From: Devosia sp.
GTDB taxonomy: Bacteria; Pseudomonadota; Alphaproteobacteria; Rhizobiales; Devosiaceae
Assembly (NCBI RefSeq): GCF_028290435.1
Contig: NZ_JAQGJV010000076.1
Span: forward strand, 1 to 64,000
Length of the DNA: 64,000 nt
Direction of reading: 5' to 3'
Shown one piece after another: positions 18,029-27,120 of the stretch. Under the pieces are notes generated by a model. It was not told the DNA's origin and made no database searches. It was given only the letters and a program-made list of their open reading frames with translations. Position 1 is the first letter of the stretch, and each line of letters opens with the position of its first letter. The position numbers were made by a program, and so were the translations under genes.

Positions 18029-19702
18029 ATGAGCAGGACATTGATGATGCTGGCCGGCGCGGCGTTGCTGGGCACGGCTTTGACCACGGGGGCGCAGGCC
18101 GAAGTGATCATTCGCCTGGCCCCGGTGCATACCGACGCCATGGTGGAAAACTACAATCCCTATAACTATTCGGGCCCACAGGCCTATGTGCAGGATTTCG
18201 CCTACGAGCCGCTGTGGATCTATAATGTTTGGCATCCCGATGCCGATTTTCCGGGGCTGGCGACCAGCTTCGATATCGCGCCAGACCTGATGAGCGTGAC
18301 CTATCATCTGCGCGAGGGCGAGAAGTGGAGCGACGGTCAGCCCTTCACGGCCGACGACGTGGTATTCACCTACAATTACGCCAAGGAGCACCGCGACTAT
18401 CCGGTCGGCTTCGATTTTTATGATGAGGCCCAGCAGAGCGGCATCCTGACTGGCGTCGAGAAGGTCGATGACCACACGGTCAAGTTCCTGCTGCAGCATC
18501 CCGACTCGCTGGCGCATTTGAATATCGGCTCGATCTTCCCACTGCCCGAGCACATCTGGAAGGACGTGGCGGACCCCAAGAATTTCGCCAATCCGAACCT
18601 GGTGGGCACAGGGCCGTTTACGCAGGTTCGCGATTTCTCGCGCAATTCGTTCAAGCTGTGCCGCAATCCGAACTATCGCGAGAACGCCACCAACACGATC
18701 GACTGCATTGAATATCCGCAGCTATCGGACAACCTGCAGGTGATCGCCGCGATCACCAATGGCGACCTCGACTGGGCGACCGACGGCATCACCGACCCCG
18801 ACATCACCTATACGCCCAAGAGCCCGGACAACCATTACTGGTTGCCCGCCGATGCCGGCACCAATTTGCAGCTCAACACCACCAAGGCGCCGTTCAATAA
18901 TCTGGAATTCCGCAAGGCGATGTCGATGGCGATCGACCGCGAGACGCTGTTGGATATCGCCACCTTCGGGCTGACCAGCCCGGCGAAATATCCGATCGGC
19001 GAGGGCATGTTCTACAAGGACTGGATCGATGATAAGGCGCTGGAGCCATACGCGTACCTGCTCAACTACGATCCCGATGCGGCCAAGAAGGTGCTGGACG
19101 ATGCCGGGTTCGTCGACAAGGACGGCGACGGCTGGCGCGATAATCCTGATGGCACGCCAATCGCCTTCAAGATGGCAGTGCCTTCGGGCTGGGACGATTG
19201 GGTCAATTCGCTGCAGACCATTTCGGAGAACCTCGCTGATATCGGCGTCAACGCCAAGATGGAGACGCCCGAGGAAGGCGCCTGGTTCGAGAATATCCCG
19301 ACGGGGAATTTCGACGTCTACATCATGTGGACCAATCTCTCCTCGACGCCGTGGTTCACCTATCACTCGATGTTCAACCCGCGCACCATGACGCCGGGCA
19401 CGCTCAACGAGCAGTCGATGCACCAGATGCGCATTCCTGGGATTGAGGCCGATCTCGACGCCATCAGCGGCACGGCCGATATTGCGGTGCAGAAGGCCAA
19501 GGTGACCGACATCATGACCCAGGTGGCGGAAAACCTGCCGGTGATCACGCTGTTCTCCAACCCGGCTTGGTACGAATATTCGACGCGCAACTTCACCGGG
19601 TGGCCCGACGCGGACAATCCGTGGGCGCGGCCGAACAATCCGGCCGGCGTGCATGAGCGGGTCAAGGTGCTGCTGAGCTTGAAGCCGAAGGCAGCGCAGT
19701 AG
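18029..19702 (+). CDS. Family 5 extracellular binding protein of a Dpp/Opp-type ABC importer
   Basis: Periplasmic receptor of 557 residues. Signal peptide MSRTLMMLAGAALLGTALTT with cleavage near AQAEV. The family 5 hallmark appears at about residues 95-115 (LREGEKWSDGQPFTADDVVF). The family is named for peptides, but members controlled by LacI regulators commonly bind oligosaccharides such as cellobiose or related oligomers. LacI linkage here favours a sugar oligomer; peptide cannot be excluded. First gene of the five-gene transporter operon. Confidence 0.93.
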   Translation: MSRTLMMLAGAALLGTALTTGAQAEVIIRLAPVHTDAMVENYNPYNYSGPQAYVQDFAYEPLWIYNVWHPDADFPGLATSFDIAPDLMSVTYHLREGEKWSDGQPFTADDVVFTYNYAKEHRDYPVGFDFYDEAQQSGILTGVEKVDDHTVKFLLQHPDSLAHLNIGSIFPLPEHIWKDVADPKNFANPNLVGTGPFTQVRDFSRNSFKLCRNPNYRENATNTIDCIEYPQLSDNLQVIAAITNGDLDWATDGITDPDITYTPKSPDNHYWLPADAGTNLQLNTTKAPFNNLEFRKAMSMAIDRETLLDIATFGLTSPAKYPIGEGMFYKDWIDDKALEPYAYLLNYDPDAAKKVLDDAGFVDKDGDGWRDNPDGTPIAFKMAVPSGWDDWVNSLQTISENLADIGVNAKMETPEEGAWFENIPTGNFDVYIMWTNLSSTPWFTYHSMFNPRTMTPGTLNEQSMHQMRIPGIEADLDAISGTADIAVQKAKVTDIMTQVAENLPVITLFSNPAWYEYSTRNFTGWPDADNPWARPNNPAGVHERVKVLLSLKPKAAQ

Positions 19703-19708
19703 GTCGAG

Positions 19709-19743
19709 GACAATGGCCGGGGCGGTTCGCCGCCCCGGTTGTC
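19709..19743 (+). other. UUCG-capped hairpin after the binding-protein gene
   Basis: CCGGGGCGG (19717-19725), TTCG and CCGCCCCGG (19730-19738) form a perfect 9-bp stem with a UUCG tetraloop, extended by GACAA/TTGTC. It sits between the binding-protein stop and the first permease. Such hairpins protect the upstream mRNA end, so receptor can be made in excess of permease; that role is inferred. Confidence 0.75.
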
Positions 19744-19755
19744 GGGAGACGGAAC

Positions 19756-20739
19756 ATGGCATTTCTAGCACGAAGATTGGGGTTCTATTTCGCCGCGTTC
19801 ATGGTGGCGATTACGCTCAACTTCTTTTTGCCGCGCTGGATGCCGGGCGATCCGACGACGCGCATCTTCATGGCTTTGCGCGGCAAGATGCGGCCCGACC
19901 AGATGGAAATGCTGAAGAAAGCTTATGGGTATGATGGCTCGCTGCTGGAGCAATATGGGCAATATCTGTGGAAGCTGCTGCATCTGGATTTCGGCATTTC
20001 GACGGTCAATTTTCCCGAGCCGACTTCCAGTCTCTTATTTTATGCCGCGGGGTGGACGCTGTTCCTCGTCGGGGTGGCGACCTTCCTGTCGTTCGGCATC
20101 GGGTTGGTGATGGGGATTTATTCGGCGTGGCATCGAGGCGGGTTTTTCGACAGCGTGTTTACGCCGATCAATGTGATGATGAATGCCTTCACGCCGGCCG
20201 TGGTAGCGCTGCTGTTGTGGTACGCCTTTGCGCTGGAATGGGCGGTGTTTCCGCTGGGCCGGGCGCATGACATCAACCTCGTGCCCGGCTGGAATTGGGA
20301 GAGCGCAGTCAGCATCTCTTGGCACGCGGTGCTGCCGGTGCTGTCCATCGTGCTGGTCAATTTCGGCTCGTGGCACCTGGGTATGCGCAACACCATGATC
20401 AACCTGCTGAATGAGGATTTCGTGGTTCTCGCCAAGGCCAAGGGCTTGTCCGACCGGCGCGTGCGCTATCGTTATGTGGCGCGCAATGCCATCCTGCCGC
20501 AGATCACTTCGCTGGCGCTGTCGGTGGGGTTCGTGTTCGGAGGGGCATTCATTTCGGAGGTGGTGTTCAACTATCCCGGCCTGGGCAAGTTCACCCTCAA
20601 TGCCATCGAGTCACGCGACTACACGTTCATTCAGGCGCAGTTGACGCTGCTGACATGCAGCGTGCTGATCGCCAACCTGATTAGCGACGTGCTCAACGTC
20701 ATCTTCGATCCGCGCCTGCGCACGTCGGGAGGGCATTAG
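19756..20739 (+). CDS. ABC transporter permease, DppB/OppB type
   Basis: First inner-membrane permease of the importer, 327 residues, beginning MAFLARRLGFYFAAFMVAIT with the N-terminal membrane helix. Family features include the periplasmic stretch RIFMALRGKMRPDQMEMLKK, six membrane segments and the cytoplasmic loop DFVVLAKAKGLSDRRVRYRY that contacts the ATPases. A GGGAGACGG ribosome site precedes the ATG. It is separated from the next permease by one base. Confidence 0.94.
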   Translation: MAFLARRLGFYFAAFMVAITLNFFLPRWMPGDPTTRIFMALRGKMRPDQMEMLKKAYGYDGSLLEQYGQYLWKLLHLDFGISTVNFPEPTSSLLFYAAGWTLFLVGVATFLSFGIGLVMGIYSAWHRGGFFDSVFTPINVMMNAFTPAVVALLLWYAFALEWAVFPLGRAHDINLVPGWNWESAVSISWHAVLPVLSIVLVNFGSWHLGMRNTMINLLNEDFVVLAKAKGLSDRRVRYRYVARNAILPQITSLALSVGFVFGGAFISEVVFNYPGLGKFTLNAIESRDYTFIQAQLTLLTCSVLIANLISDVLNVIFDPRLRTSGGH

Positions 20740-20740
20740 C

Positions 20741-21772
20741 ATGAGCGAATTGACCGAGATCGGGCCGTTTATCGCCAGCCTGTCGCAGGGGGCGCAAGGC
20801 AATCCGGCGCCGACGCTGGATGAGCTGATGGGTGAGCTGAAGATCAAGCGGCGGCCGGGATTTTTGCGGAAATTTCCCTCGGGCGTGCAGACGTTTTTGA
20901 CCAATGGCAAGGGCGTGGCCGGGCTGATCATCCTGACGGTGTTCGTGGTGATGGCGGCGCTGGCGCCGCTGCTGTCGCCATTTGATCCGTATCGGCGCGC
21001 CGGCAAGCCGCATGTGCAGCCGGGGGTGGAGCACTTTCTGGGCACCTCGCGGCAGGGCAAGGATATTTTTAGTCAGCTTTTGGAGGGCGGGCGGACCAGC
21101 CTGACGGTAGGCTTCATCGCCGGCATCAGCGCGACGCTGATCGGATTGGGCGTGGGGATTTCGGCCGGTTATTTCGGCGGCAAGGTGGATGAGGTGCTGA
21201 CGTTTTTCGTCAATGTGGCGCTGGTGTTGCCGGCGCTGCCGCTCATCATCGTGCTGGCCTCCTTTGTCGAGGAGGCAAGCCCGACAATCATCGGCCTGGT
21301 GCTGGCCTTTACCGGCTGGGGCTGGAGTGCGCGGACCATCCGCACGCAGACGCTGTCGATCAAGAGCCGGGAATTCGTGCTGGCGGCCGAGCTGATGGGC
21401 GAGAAGAAATGGCGCATCATCGTGCGCGAGATATTGCCCAATATGAGCTCGTTCGTGGTCGGCGGCGCGGTACTGGCGACGATCTACGGGATCTTGGCGG
21501 AAGCGGCGCTGGAGTTCATCGGGCTGGGTAGCCCGAGTTCAGTGACCTGGGGCACGATGCTCTATTGGGCGCAGCGGTCGCAGTCGCTGCAGACCGGAGC
21601 GTGGTGGGAAGTGTGGCCGCCGGCAGTGGCGATCATGGTGACTGGCGCCGCTTTGGTGCTGATCAATTTCGGGGTCGACGAGATCACCAGCCCGCAACTG
21701 CGCGCCGCGCGGCTCAGCGGCCGGATCAAAAAATTCCTCAAGCGCCGGGGAAGGTCCGTCGATGTTTTCTGA
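20741..21772 (+). CDS. ABC transporter permease, DppC/OppC type
   Basis: Second permease, 343 residues, with an approximately 55-residue N-terminal cytoplasmic stretch before the first membrane segment (GVAGLIILTVFVVMAALAPL). FLGTSRQGKDIFSQLLEGGR is the conserved DppC stretch, and EFVLAAELMGEKKWRIIVRE is the coupling loop. Its end overlaps the next ATPase gene by 11 bases, which indicates tight translational coupling. Confidence 0.94.
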   Translation: MSELTEIGPFIASLSQGAQGNPAPTLDELMGELKIKRRPGFLRKFPSGVQTFLTNGKGVAGLIILTVFVVMAALAPLLSPFDPYRRAGKPHVQPGVEHFLGTSRQGKDIFSQLLEGGRTSLTVGFIAGISATLIGLGVGISAGYFGGKVDEVLTFFVNVALVLPALPLIIVLASFVEEASPTIIGLVLAFTGWGWSARTIRTQTLSIKSREFVLAAELMGEKKWRIIVREILPNMSSFVVGGAVLATIYGILAEAALEFIGLGSPSSVTWGTMLYWAQRSQSLQTGAWWEVWPPAVAIMVTGAALVLINFGVDEITSPQLRAARLSGRIKKFLKRRGRSVDVF

Positions 21773-22730
21773 GAGCTTGATGGAGGTTCGCAACCTCACC
21801 GTCGACTATGTGGGCGAGACCTCGATCGCGCGGGCGGTGAACGGGATTTCCTTCGATATCCGCAAGGGCGAGGCCTTCGGGTTGGCGGGCGAGAGCGGTT
21901 GCGGCAAGTCCACCGTGGCTTTCGCGCTGGCGCGGTTGACGCGATTGCCGGGGTTGGTGAGCGGCGGCACGGTCCGCTTCGAGGGGCACGATGTGCTGCA
22001 ATTCGACAAGGCGCGGCTCAAGGCCTATCGCTGGCGCGAGACCAGCTTTGTGTTCCAGAGCGCGATGAACGCGCTCAATCCGGTGATCCCGGTGGCCGAG
22101 CAGATCATGGACGTGGTCGAAACGCACCAGCCGGAATTGGGCAAACGCGGGGCGCGAGCCCGGGCGGTCGAGATGTTCGAGCTGGTGGGCATACCGCCGC
22201 AGCGGCTGGACGATTTTCCGCATCAGTTCTCCGGCGGCATGCGGCAGCGCATCTGCATCGCCATCGCGCTGGCGCTCAATCCCAAACTGATCATCATGGA
22301 CGAGCCGACGACGGCGCTCGATGTGGTGGTGCAGCGTGACATCATCGAGCAGATCGTCGAGCTGAAAAGCCGGTTGGGCTTTTCGGTGCTGTTCATCACC
22401 CATGACCTGGGGCTGATGATCGAATTCTGCGACCGCATCGGGGTGATGTATTCGGGCGAACTGGTTGAGGTCGCGGCGGCGTCCTCGATCCTGACGGCGC
22501 CGCAGCATCCCTATACGCGGGCGCTGGGCAATTCGTTTCCGCCGCTGACCGGGCCGCGGCAGCGGCTGGAGGGGATCGCTGGCTCGCCGCCAGATTTGCG
22601 CGCGCTACCGCAAGGCTGCCGGTTTTCGCCGCGTTGCCAGCATGCCATGGCGGTGTGCGCAGAGGTGGCGCCGGAGCTTCGTTATTATCCGCAAAGCGAG
22701 GGGCAGGCCGCATGTCACTTGCTGCAGTAG
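21762..22730 (+). CDS. Importer ATP-binding protein, DppD/OppD type
   Basis: ATPase of 322 residues. Walker A GESGCGKST, the Q-loop region FVFQSAMNALNPV, signature FSGGMRQR, Walker B LIIMDEPTTALD and switch histidine LFITHDLG are intact. The C-terminal extension has the cysteine-containing motif (about residues 285-318: GCRFSPRCQHAMAVC) that carries an iron-sulfur cluster in many Dpp/Opp ATPases. ATG 21762 and the internal ATG at 21780 are both possible starts. It overlaps the preceding permease and, by 19 bases, the next ATPase. Confidence 0.93.
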   Translation: MFSESLMEVRNLTVDYVGETSIARAVNGISFDIRKGEAFGLAGESGCGKSTVAFALARLTRLPGLVSGGTVRFEGHDVLQFDKARLKAYRWRETSFVFQSAMNALNPVIPVAEQIMDVVETHQPELGKRGARARAVEMFELVGIPPQRLDDFPHQFSGGMRQRICIAIALALNPKLIIMDEPTTALDVVVQRDIIEQIVELKSRLGFSVLFITHDLGLMIEFCDRIGVMYSGELVEVAAASSILTAPQHPYTRALGNSFPPLTGPRQRLEGIAGSPPDLRALPQGCRFSPRCQHAMAVCAEVAPELRYYPQSEGQAACHLLQ

Positions 22731-23722
22731 AATTGGACACGCCGGTGATGCCGGCCGGCCGGACCGTGGTCGAAATGGACAATGTCACCGCCGAATTCGT
22801 GCTGGGTGGCGCGTTCTTCGGGCAGGTGGTGTTGCGGGCGCTATCGGGCGTGTCACTGAAGCTGGTGAGCGGGCGGGCACTGGCGCTGGTGGGCGAGTCG
22901 GGTTCGGGCAAGAGCACCTGCGCGCGGATGCTGGCGCGGGTCTATTCGCCGCAGCGTGGCAGGATCACCTTCGAGGGCGAGGATATTTCGGCGTTCAAGG
23001 GGCGGCGGCTCGATCAATATCGCAGCGACGTGCAGATGGTGTTCCAGGACCCGTTCGGCTCGCTCAATCCGGTGCAGACTATCGGCTATCATCTGGAGCG
23101 GCCGATCCGGCTGCACCGGCCCGACCTGCGCGGGGCGGCGGTCAACGAGGAAATGCTGGCGCTGTTGGATCGGGTGGGCTTGAAGCCGGCGGCGGATTAT
23201 CTGGCGCGGCGGCCCCATGAACTTTCGGGCGGGCAGCGCCAGCGGGTTGCCATTGCGCGGGCGCTGTCGGTACAGCCGGTGGTGCTGTTGGCGGACGAGC
23301 CGACCTCGATGCTCGACGTATCGGTGCGGCTGGGGATTTTGAACCTGCTGGAAGACATGAAGGTGCAACGCAACCTCGCGGCGCTCTACATCACCCATGA
23401 CATCGCCACGGCGCGGTATTTTGCCGAGGATACGGCGGTGCTCTATGCCGGCCATCTGGTGGAGCAGGGACCGAGCGAGGAGATTACCGAGCGGCCCCAG
23501 CATCCCTATACGCAATTGCTGATCGAGGCCGTGCCGAACCCGGCGCGCAAAATTTCCACCACGCGGACACGGCGGGCCACGGATATTCCGCTGTGGACCA
23601 ACAAAAGTGTCGGCTGTCCATTCGTGTCGCGCTGCCCGCGCGTCACCGCCATCTGCAAGCAGGTGATGCCCGATCCGGTCTTTGTCGGCGCGGCCCATAG
23701 CGTGCGGTGTCATCATATCTGA
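22712..23722 (+). CDS. Importer ATP-binding protein, DppF/OppF type
   Basis: Second ATPase of the heterodimer, 336 residues. Walker A GESGSGKST, QMVFQDPFGSLNPV, LSGGQRQRV, LLADEPTSMLD and YITHDIATARYF are all present, followed by the C-terminal cysteine motif GCPFVSRCPRVTAICKQ. The start ATG 22712-22714 overlaps the DppD-type gene by 19 bases and gives the usual family length; an upstream ATG in frame would overlap by nearly 100 bases. Confidence 0.92.
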   Translation: MSLAAVELDTPVMPAGRTVVEMDNVTAEFVLGGAFFGQVVLRALSGVSLKLVSGRALALVGESGSGKSTCARMLARVYSPQRGRITFEGEDISAFKGRRLDQYRSDVQMVFQDPFGSLNPVQTIGYHLERPIRLHRPDLRGAAVNEEMLALLDRVGLKPAADYLARRPHELSGGQRQRVAIARALSVQPVVLLADEPTSMLDVSVRLGILNLLEDMKVQRNLAALYITHDIATARYFAEDTAVLYAGHLVEQGPSEEITERPQHPYTQLLIEAVPNPARKISTTRTRRATDIPLWTNKSVGCPFVSRCPRVTAICKQVMPDPVFVGAAHSVRCHHI

Positions 23723-23739
23723 ATGCATAGGAGCCTAGT

Positions 23740-24207
23740 GTGACTGACCTTCTGGTCCGCCTTTACGACCTGCCCGTGTTCGAAGCCGAAGCGCGCGTTG
23801 CCGCCGCCGGTATCGTCGTGCGGCGCGCGATCGCGCCCGAGGCGCATGTGGTGCTGGCGTGGATAGCCAAACATTTTGGACCGGCCTGGGTATCGGAGGC
23901 GACACATGGCCTGGCGCTGGCGCCGATCACGGTGTGGATCGCGGTGCGCGACGGCAAGATGGTTGGTTTTGCCTGCCATGATACCTCGGCCAAGGGCTTT
24001 TTTGGTCCCACCGGGGTGGATGAAGCCGAGCGCGGTCAGGGCATTGGGGAGGCGCTGTTGATCGCAACGCTCAAGGGCATGCGCGAAGCCGGCTACGGCT
24101 ACGCGGTGATCGGCGATCCGGGTCCGGTGGCGTTTTATCAGAAGCGGCTGGATGCCATGGACATCCCGAAGTCCAAGCCGGGGGTGTATGCGGGGATGTT
24201 GCGCTAG
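23740..24207 (+). CDS. GNAT-family N-acetyltransferase in the importer operon
   Basis: 155 residues. The acetyl-CoA-binding loop is ERGQGIGEALL (about residues 94-104) after the strand FFGPTGVDE. The start is GTG 23740-23742, with AGGAG seven bases upstream. It lies 17 bases after the last ATPase gene, so it is part of the operon and may acetylate an imported amino sugar or amine, or protect against one; this is inference. Its stop shares CTAG (24204-24207) with the opposing TerC gene. Confidence 0.85.
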   Translation: MTDLLVRLYDLPVFEAEARVAAAGIVVRRAIAPEAHVVLAWIAKHFGPAWVSEATHGLALAPITVWIAVRDGKMVGFACHDTSAKGFFGPTGVDEAERGQGIGEALLIATLKGMREAGYGYAVIGDPGPVAFYQKRLDAMDIPKSKPGVYAGMLR

Positions 24208-24836
24208 CCCTTGAGCAGCGGAATATCCGGCAAAGTATGCCCCATCAACTGGTCGGCGCCTTCATACAGCATGGTGACGGCGACGTAGACGATGATCAAG
24301 AGGCCGATCCAGGCAATCCAGCGATAACGATCCAGAATCCTGGCGACGAGGCTGGCGGCTAGACCCATCAAGACCACCGAGAGCACGAGGCCGAATACGA
24401 GAGCCGCGATGTTGTGTTTGGCGGCACCGGCGACGGCCAGAACGTTGTCGAGCGACATCGACACGTCGGCGATGATGATCTGGGTGACAGCCTGGCGCAG
24501 GGTTTTACGCGGAAGGCGGGCGATTTCCTCAGCCGTCGGATGCTCGGCCTGGTCCTGCGCGCGCAGTTCCTCGTACATTTTCCAGCAGACCCAGAGCAGC
24601 AGCAGGCCGCCGACCAGTTGCAGGCCGGGAACGGCGAGCAATTGGGTCGCCAGCAGCGCAAAGCCGATGCGGATCACGGTGGCAGCGGCGATGCCGGCCA
24701 GGATCGCCTTGGAGCGCAATTCGGGCGCCAGGGTCGCCGCCGCCATGCCGATAACAACGACATTGTCGCCCGAGAGCACGACATTGATGGTGATGATTTC
24801 GAGATAGGCGGAGATGGTGGCGGCGTCGAAAAGCAT
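24204..24836 (-). CDS. TerC-family integral membrane protein
   Basis: 210 residues with about seven membrane segments. It has the paired acidic TerC signatures VLSGDNVVVIGMAA (first helix) and ADVSMSLDNVLAVAG (about residue 120), which line a metal-ion path in the family. A cytoplasmic loop ELRAQDQAEHPTAEEIARLP lies between. Members act in manganese export or in loading metal onto secreted proteins, or in tellurite resistance; which applies here cannot be told. The start ATG 24834-24836 has only a weak ribosome site. Confidence 0.9.
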   Translation of the reverse strand: MLFDAATISAYLEIITINVVLSGDNVVVIGMAAATLAPELRSKAILAGIAAATVIRIGFALLATQLLAVPGLQLVGGLLLLWVCWKMYEELRAQDQAEHPTAEEIARLPRKTLRQAVTQIIIADVSMSLDNVLAVAGAAKHNIAALVFGLVLSVVLMGLAASLVARILDRYRWIAWIGLLIIVYVAVTMLYEGADQLMGHTLPDIPLLKG

Positions 24837-24951
24837 CAACAATGTTCCAGGGCCGGGCCGGTGATCAGGCCAATTCCTGACGCGGGATCGTAGCAAGAAT
24901 TGCGGGGTCGTAGACCTAGCCGATAGTGCTATGGCGCAACAACTGCCACGG

Positions 24952-25728
24952 CTACGGCATCAACTGGCCGCCATTGACCTCGATGGTCTGGCCGATGATG
25001 TAGCCGGACAGGGCCGCGGACGCCAGGAACAGGAACGTGCCGAGGCAATCCTCGGCGGTGCCGACACGGCCCTGTGGGATGGTGGCCAGCATGGCCTGCA
25101 TCTGCGCCTCGGTGGAGTAGCGTTCGTGGAATGGGGTATCGATGACGCCGGGCGCTACCGCATTGACGCGGATGCCGTGGGCGATGAGTTCCTTGGCCAT
25201 GCCGCGGGTGACGTTGGAGACGAAGGCTTTGGACGAGCCATAAATGCCCGCGCCGTTGCTGGCGCCATTGCGGGCGGCGATCGAGGTGGTGTTGATGATG
25301 AAGCCGCCGTGCTGGCGCTTCAAATGCGGGATGGCGGCGGTGCAAGCGGCCAGCACTGAGCGGCCGTTGAGGTCCATCACCGCGTCGTAATGGGCGTCGG
25401 TCATGTCCTCATATTTGACGCGGGCCACCATGCCGCCGGCATTGTTGATCAGCCCGTCGAGGCGGCCGAACTTTTGCGCAGTTTCGTCGACGGCGCGGGC
25501 CATTCCGCTGGAATGATTGGCGTCGGCCTTGATCAACACGACCGTGCCGCCGGCCGCTTCGATGTCTCTCGCGACCGCATTGGCAGCGTCACTGCTGGAA
25601 TTGTAATGCAGGCCAACCAGCGCGCCTTGGGCGGCGAAGCCACGCGCCAGCGCGGCGCCTATGCCGGTGGAGGCGCCGGTGATGAGTACGGCCTTGCCGG
25701 CGAGATCTGGAATAGTGAGCGTAGTCAT
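24952..25728 (-). CDS. Classical SDR oxidoreductase
   Basis: 258 residues with a full classical SDR set: TGASTGIG at 17-24, NNAG at 95-98, catalytic S149, Y163 and K167 (IYGSSK), and the PG loop VNAVAPGVIDTPF. The C-terminus GYIIGQTIEVNGGQ is typical of sugar- or polyol-acting members and FabG relatives. The start ATG 25726-25728 follows AAGGC. Probably co-transcribed with the aldo-keto reductase 52 bases upstream, giving two oxidoreductases in series. Confidence 0.92.
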   Translation of the reverse strand: MTTLTIPDLAGKAVLITGASTGIGAALARGFAAQGALVGLHYNSSSDAANAVARDIEAAGGTVVLIKADANHSSGMARAVDETAQKFGRLDGLINNAGGMVARVKYEDMTDAHYDAVMDLNGRSVLAACTAAIPHLKRQHGGFIINTTSIAARNGASNGAGIYGSSKAFVSNVTRGMAKELIAHGIRVNAVAPGVIDTPFHERYSTEAQMQAMLATIPQGRVGTAEDCLGTFLFLASAALSGYIIGQTIEVNGGQLMP

Positions 25729-25780
25729 GGGACTGCCTTGTGATGGGGTGGGGCCGGACATGCGTCCGGCCCAATAAAGC

Positions 25781-26749
25781 CTAGAAGCCGGTGACGACCA
25801 AGGGCTTGTAGGGCGCTTCGAGCTTGGCGATCTCGTCGGCGGTCAGCACCAGATCGACCGACGCCACGGCGTCTTCCAAATGGCTCATCTTGCTGACGCC
25901 GACGATGGGCGAGGTGACGTCCAGCTGGGCGAACACCCAGGCCATGGCGACCTGCGCCATCGGCACGCCGCGGGCCTTGGCGACGGCTTCGACCGCGTCG
26001 ACGATGGGCTTGGCGTCGTCCTTTTCATACATCGACTTGTTGTAGCGGTCGGTGGTGGCGCGCTTCGTGGCAGCGCCCCAGGGGCGGGTGACTTTGCCAC
26101 CGCCCAACGGGCTCCAAGGCAGGACGGCAATGCCCTGGTCGTGGCAGAGGGGGAGCATTTCGCGCTGTTCCTCGCGATAGACTAGGCTGAGCTGGTCCTG
26201 CATGGAGACGAACTTGGTCCAGCCATGCGCGGCAGCGGCGTTCTGCAGCTTGGCGAATTGCCAAGCATACATGGAGGAGGCGCCGATGTAGCGGGCCTTG
26301 CCGGCGCGGACGACGTCATTGAGCGCTTCCATGGTCTCTTCGACCGGGGTGAACGGATCGAAGCGGTGGATTTGGTAGAGGTCAACATAATCGGTGCCGA
26401 GGCGGCGCAGACTATTGTCAATTTCGGCCATGATGGCGCCGCGCGACAGGCCCTGACCATTGGGGCCCGGACGCATGCGGCCGAACACCTTGGTGGCCAG
26501 TACGATCTCCTGGCGCGGCGCCAGTTCCTTGATCAGGGCGCCGGTGATTTCCTCGCTGGTGCCCTGGGCATAGACATTGGCGGTGTCGAAGAAGTTGATG
26601 CCCTCGTTCCAGGCGCGCTGGAACAGTGGGCGGGCTTCGTCGAGGCCGAGCACCCAGGGGCGTTCTTCCGTTACTTTGCCAAAGGACATGCAGCCCAAGC
26701 AGATGCGGCTGACTTCGAGGCCAGTGCGGCCAAGCCGAACGGTTTTCAT
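25781..26749 (-). CDS. Aldo-keto reductase (YajO/voltage-gated K+ channel beta-like group)
   Basis: 322 residues with tetrad D55 and Y60 (FFDTANVYAQG), K87 (LATKVFG) and H128 (LYQIHRFD). The start ATG 26747-26749 follows AGGAAA. It heads the pair with the SDR gene on the minus strand. Family members reduce diverse aldehydes and sugar derivatives with NADPH. Proximity to the Rbs-type importer (ends at 27121, same strand) suggests a role in rare-sugar breakdown, but a strong terminator (27061-27088) separates the transcripts. Confidence 0.9.
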   Translation of the reverse strand: MKTVRLGRTGLEVSRICLGCMSFGKVTEERPWVLGLDEARPLFQRAWNEGINFFDTANVYAQGTSEEITGALIKELAPRQEIVLATKVFGRMRPGPNGQGLSRGAIMAEIDNSLRRLGTDYVDLYQIHRFDPFTPVEETMEALNDVVRAGKARYIGASSMYAWQFAKLQNAAAAHGWTKFVSMQDQLSLVYREEQREMLPLCHDQGIAVLPWSPLGGGKVTRPWGAATKRATTDRYNKSMYEKDDAKPIVDAVEAVAKARGVPMAQVAMAWVFAQLDVTSPIVGVSKMSHLEDAVASVDLVLTADEIAKLEAPYKPLVVTGF

Positions 26750-27060
26750 GGCAATTTCCTTTTGCGATGCGCCGGGCGGTCGCTGCCAGAGCAATATCTG
26801 GGCGGGGGAGCCGGCGCTGAATGAGATGGTGATGACCAATGGACGCGCGGGGAGGCGCGGCTGAAGGTTACACCGGGGTTTGGACGCGCGGCAACCCGAT
26901 TATTGACATTTGTTCGCGAGGACGAGGCGTGGGGCGGTGGCCCGGCGGCGCCGGAGTGGAGCGCAGGGGTGCGGTTGGCGTGGCGGGCAGGCGTCGCGCG
27001 AGCAAAGCGGTCGCAGATCGGAGCGCAGTTCGAGCGAAGCTGGGAGCATTACATCGACGC
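26750..27060. other. Non-coding gap upstream of the aldo-keto reductase
   Basis: No gene-like frame is supported here. It must hold the promoter for the minus-strand aldo-keto reductase and SDR pair, but I see no convincing boxes. TGGACGCGCGG occurs twice (near 26838-26848 and 26881-26891). Long open frames across it are GC-driven. Confidence 0.5.
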
Positions 27061-27088
27061 ATAAAAAAGGGCGCTCCGAGGAGCGCCC
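27061..27088 (-). terminator. Intrinsic terminator of the Rbs-type importer operon
   Basis: A perfect 9-bp stem (GGGCGCTCC 27069-27077 with GGAGCGCCC 27080-27088) has a 2-base gap. Read on the minus strand it is followed at once by six T residues (27068-27063). It lies 32 bases beyond the stop of the binding-protein gene, so it ends that operon. Confidence 0.93.
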
Positions 27089-27120
27089 AGTGTTGGCCGT
27101 TGGGTGGCCGAAATTGTGGT

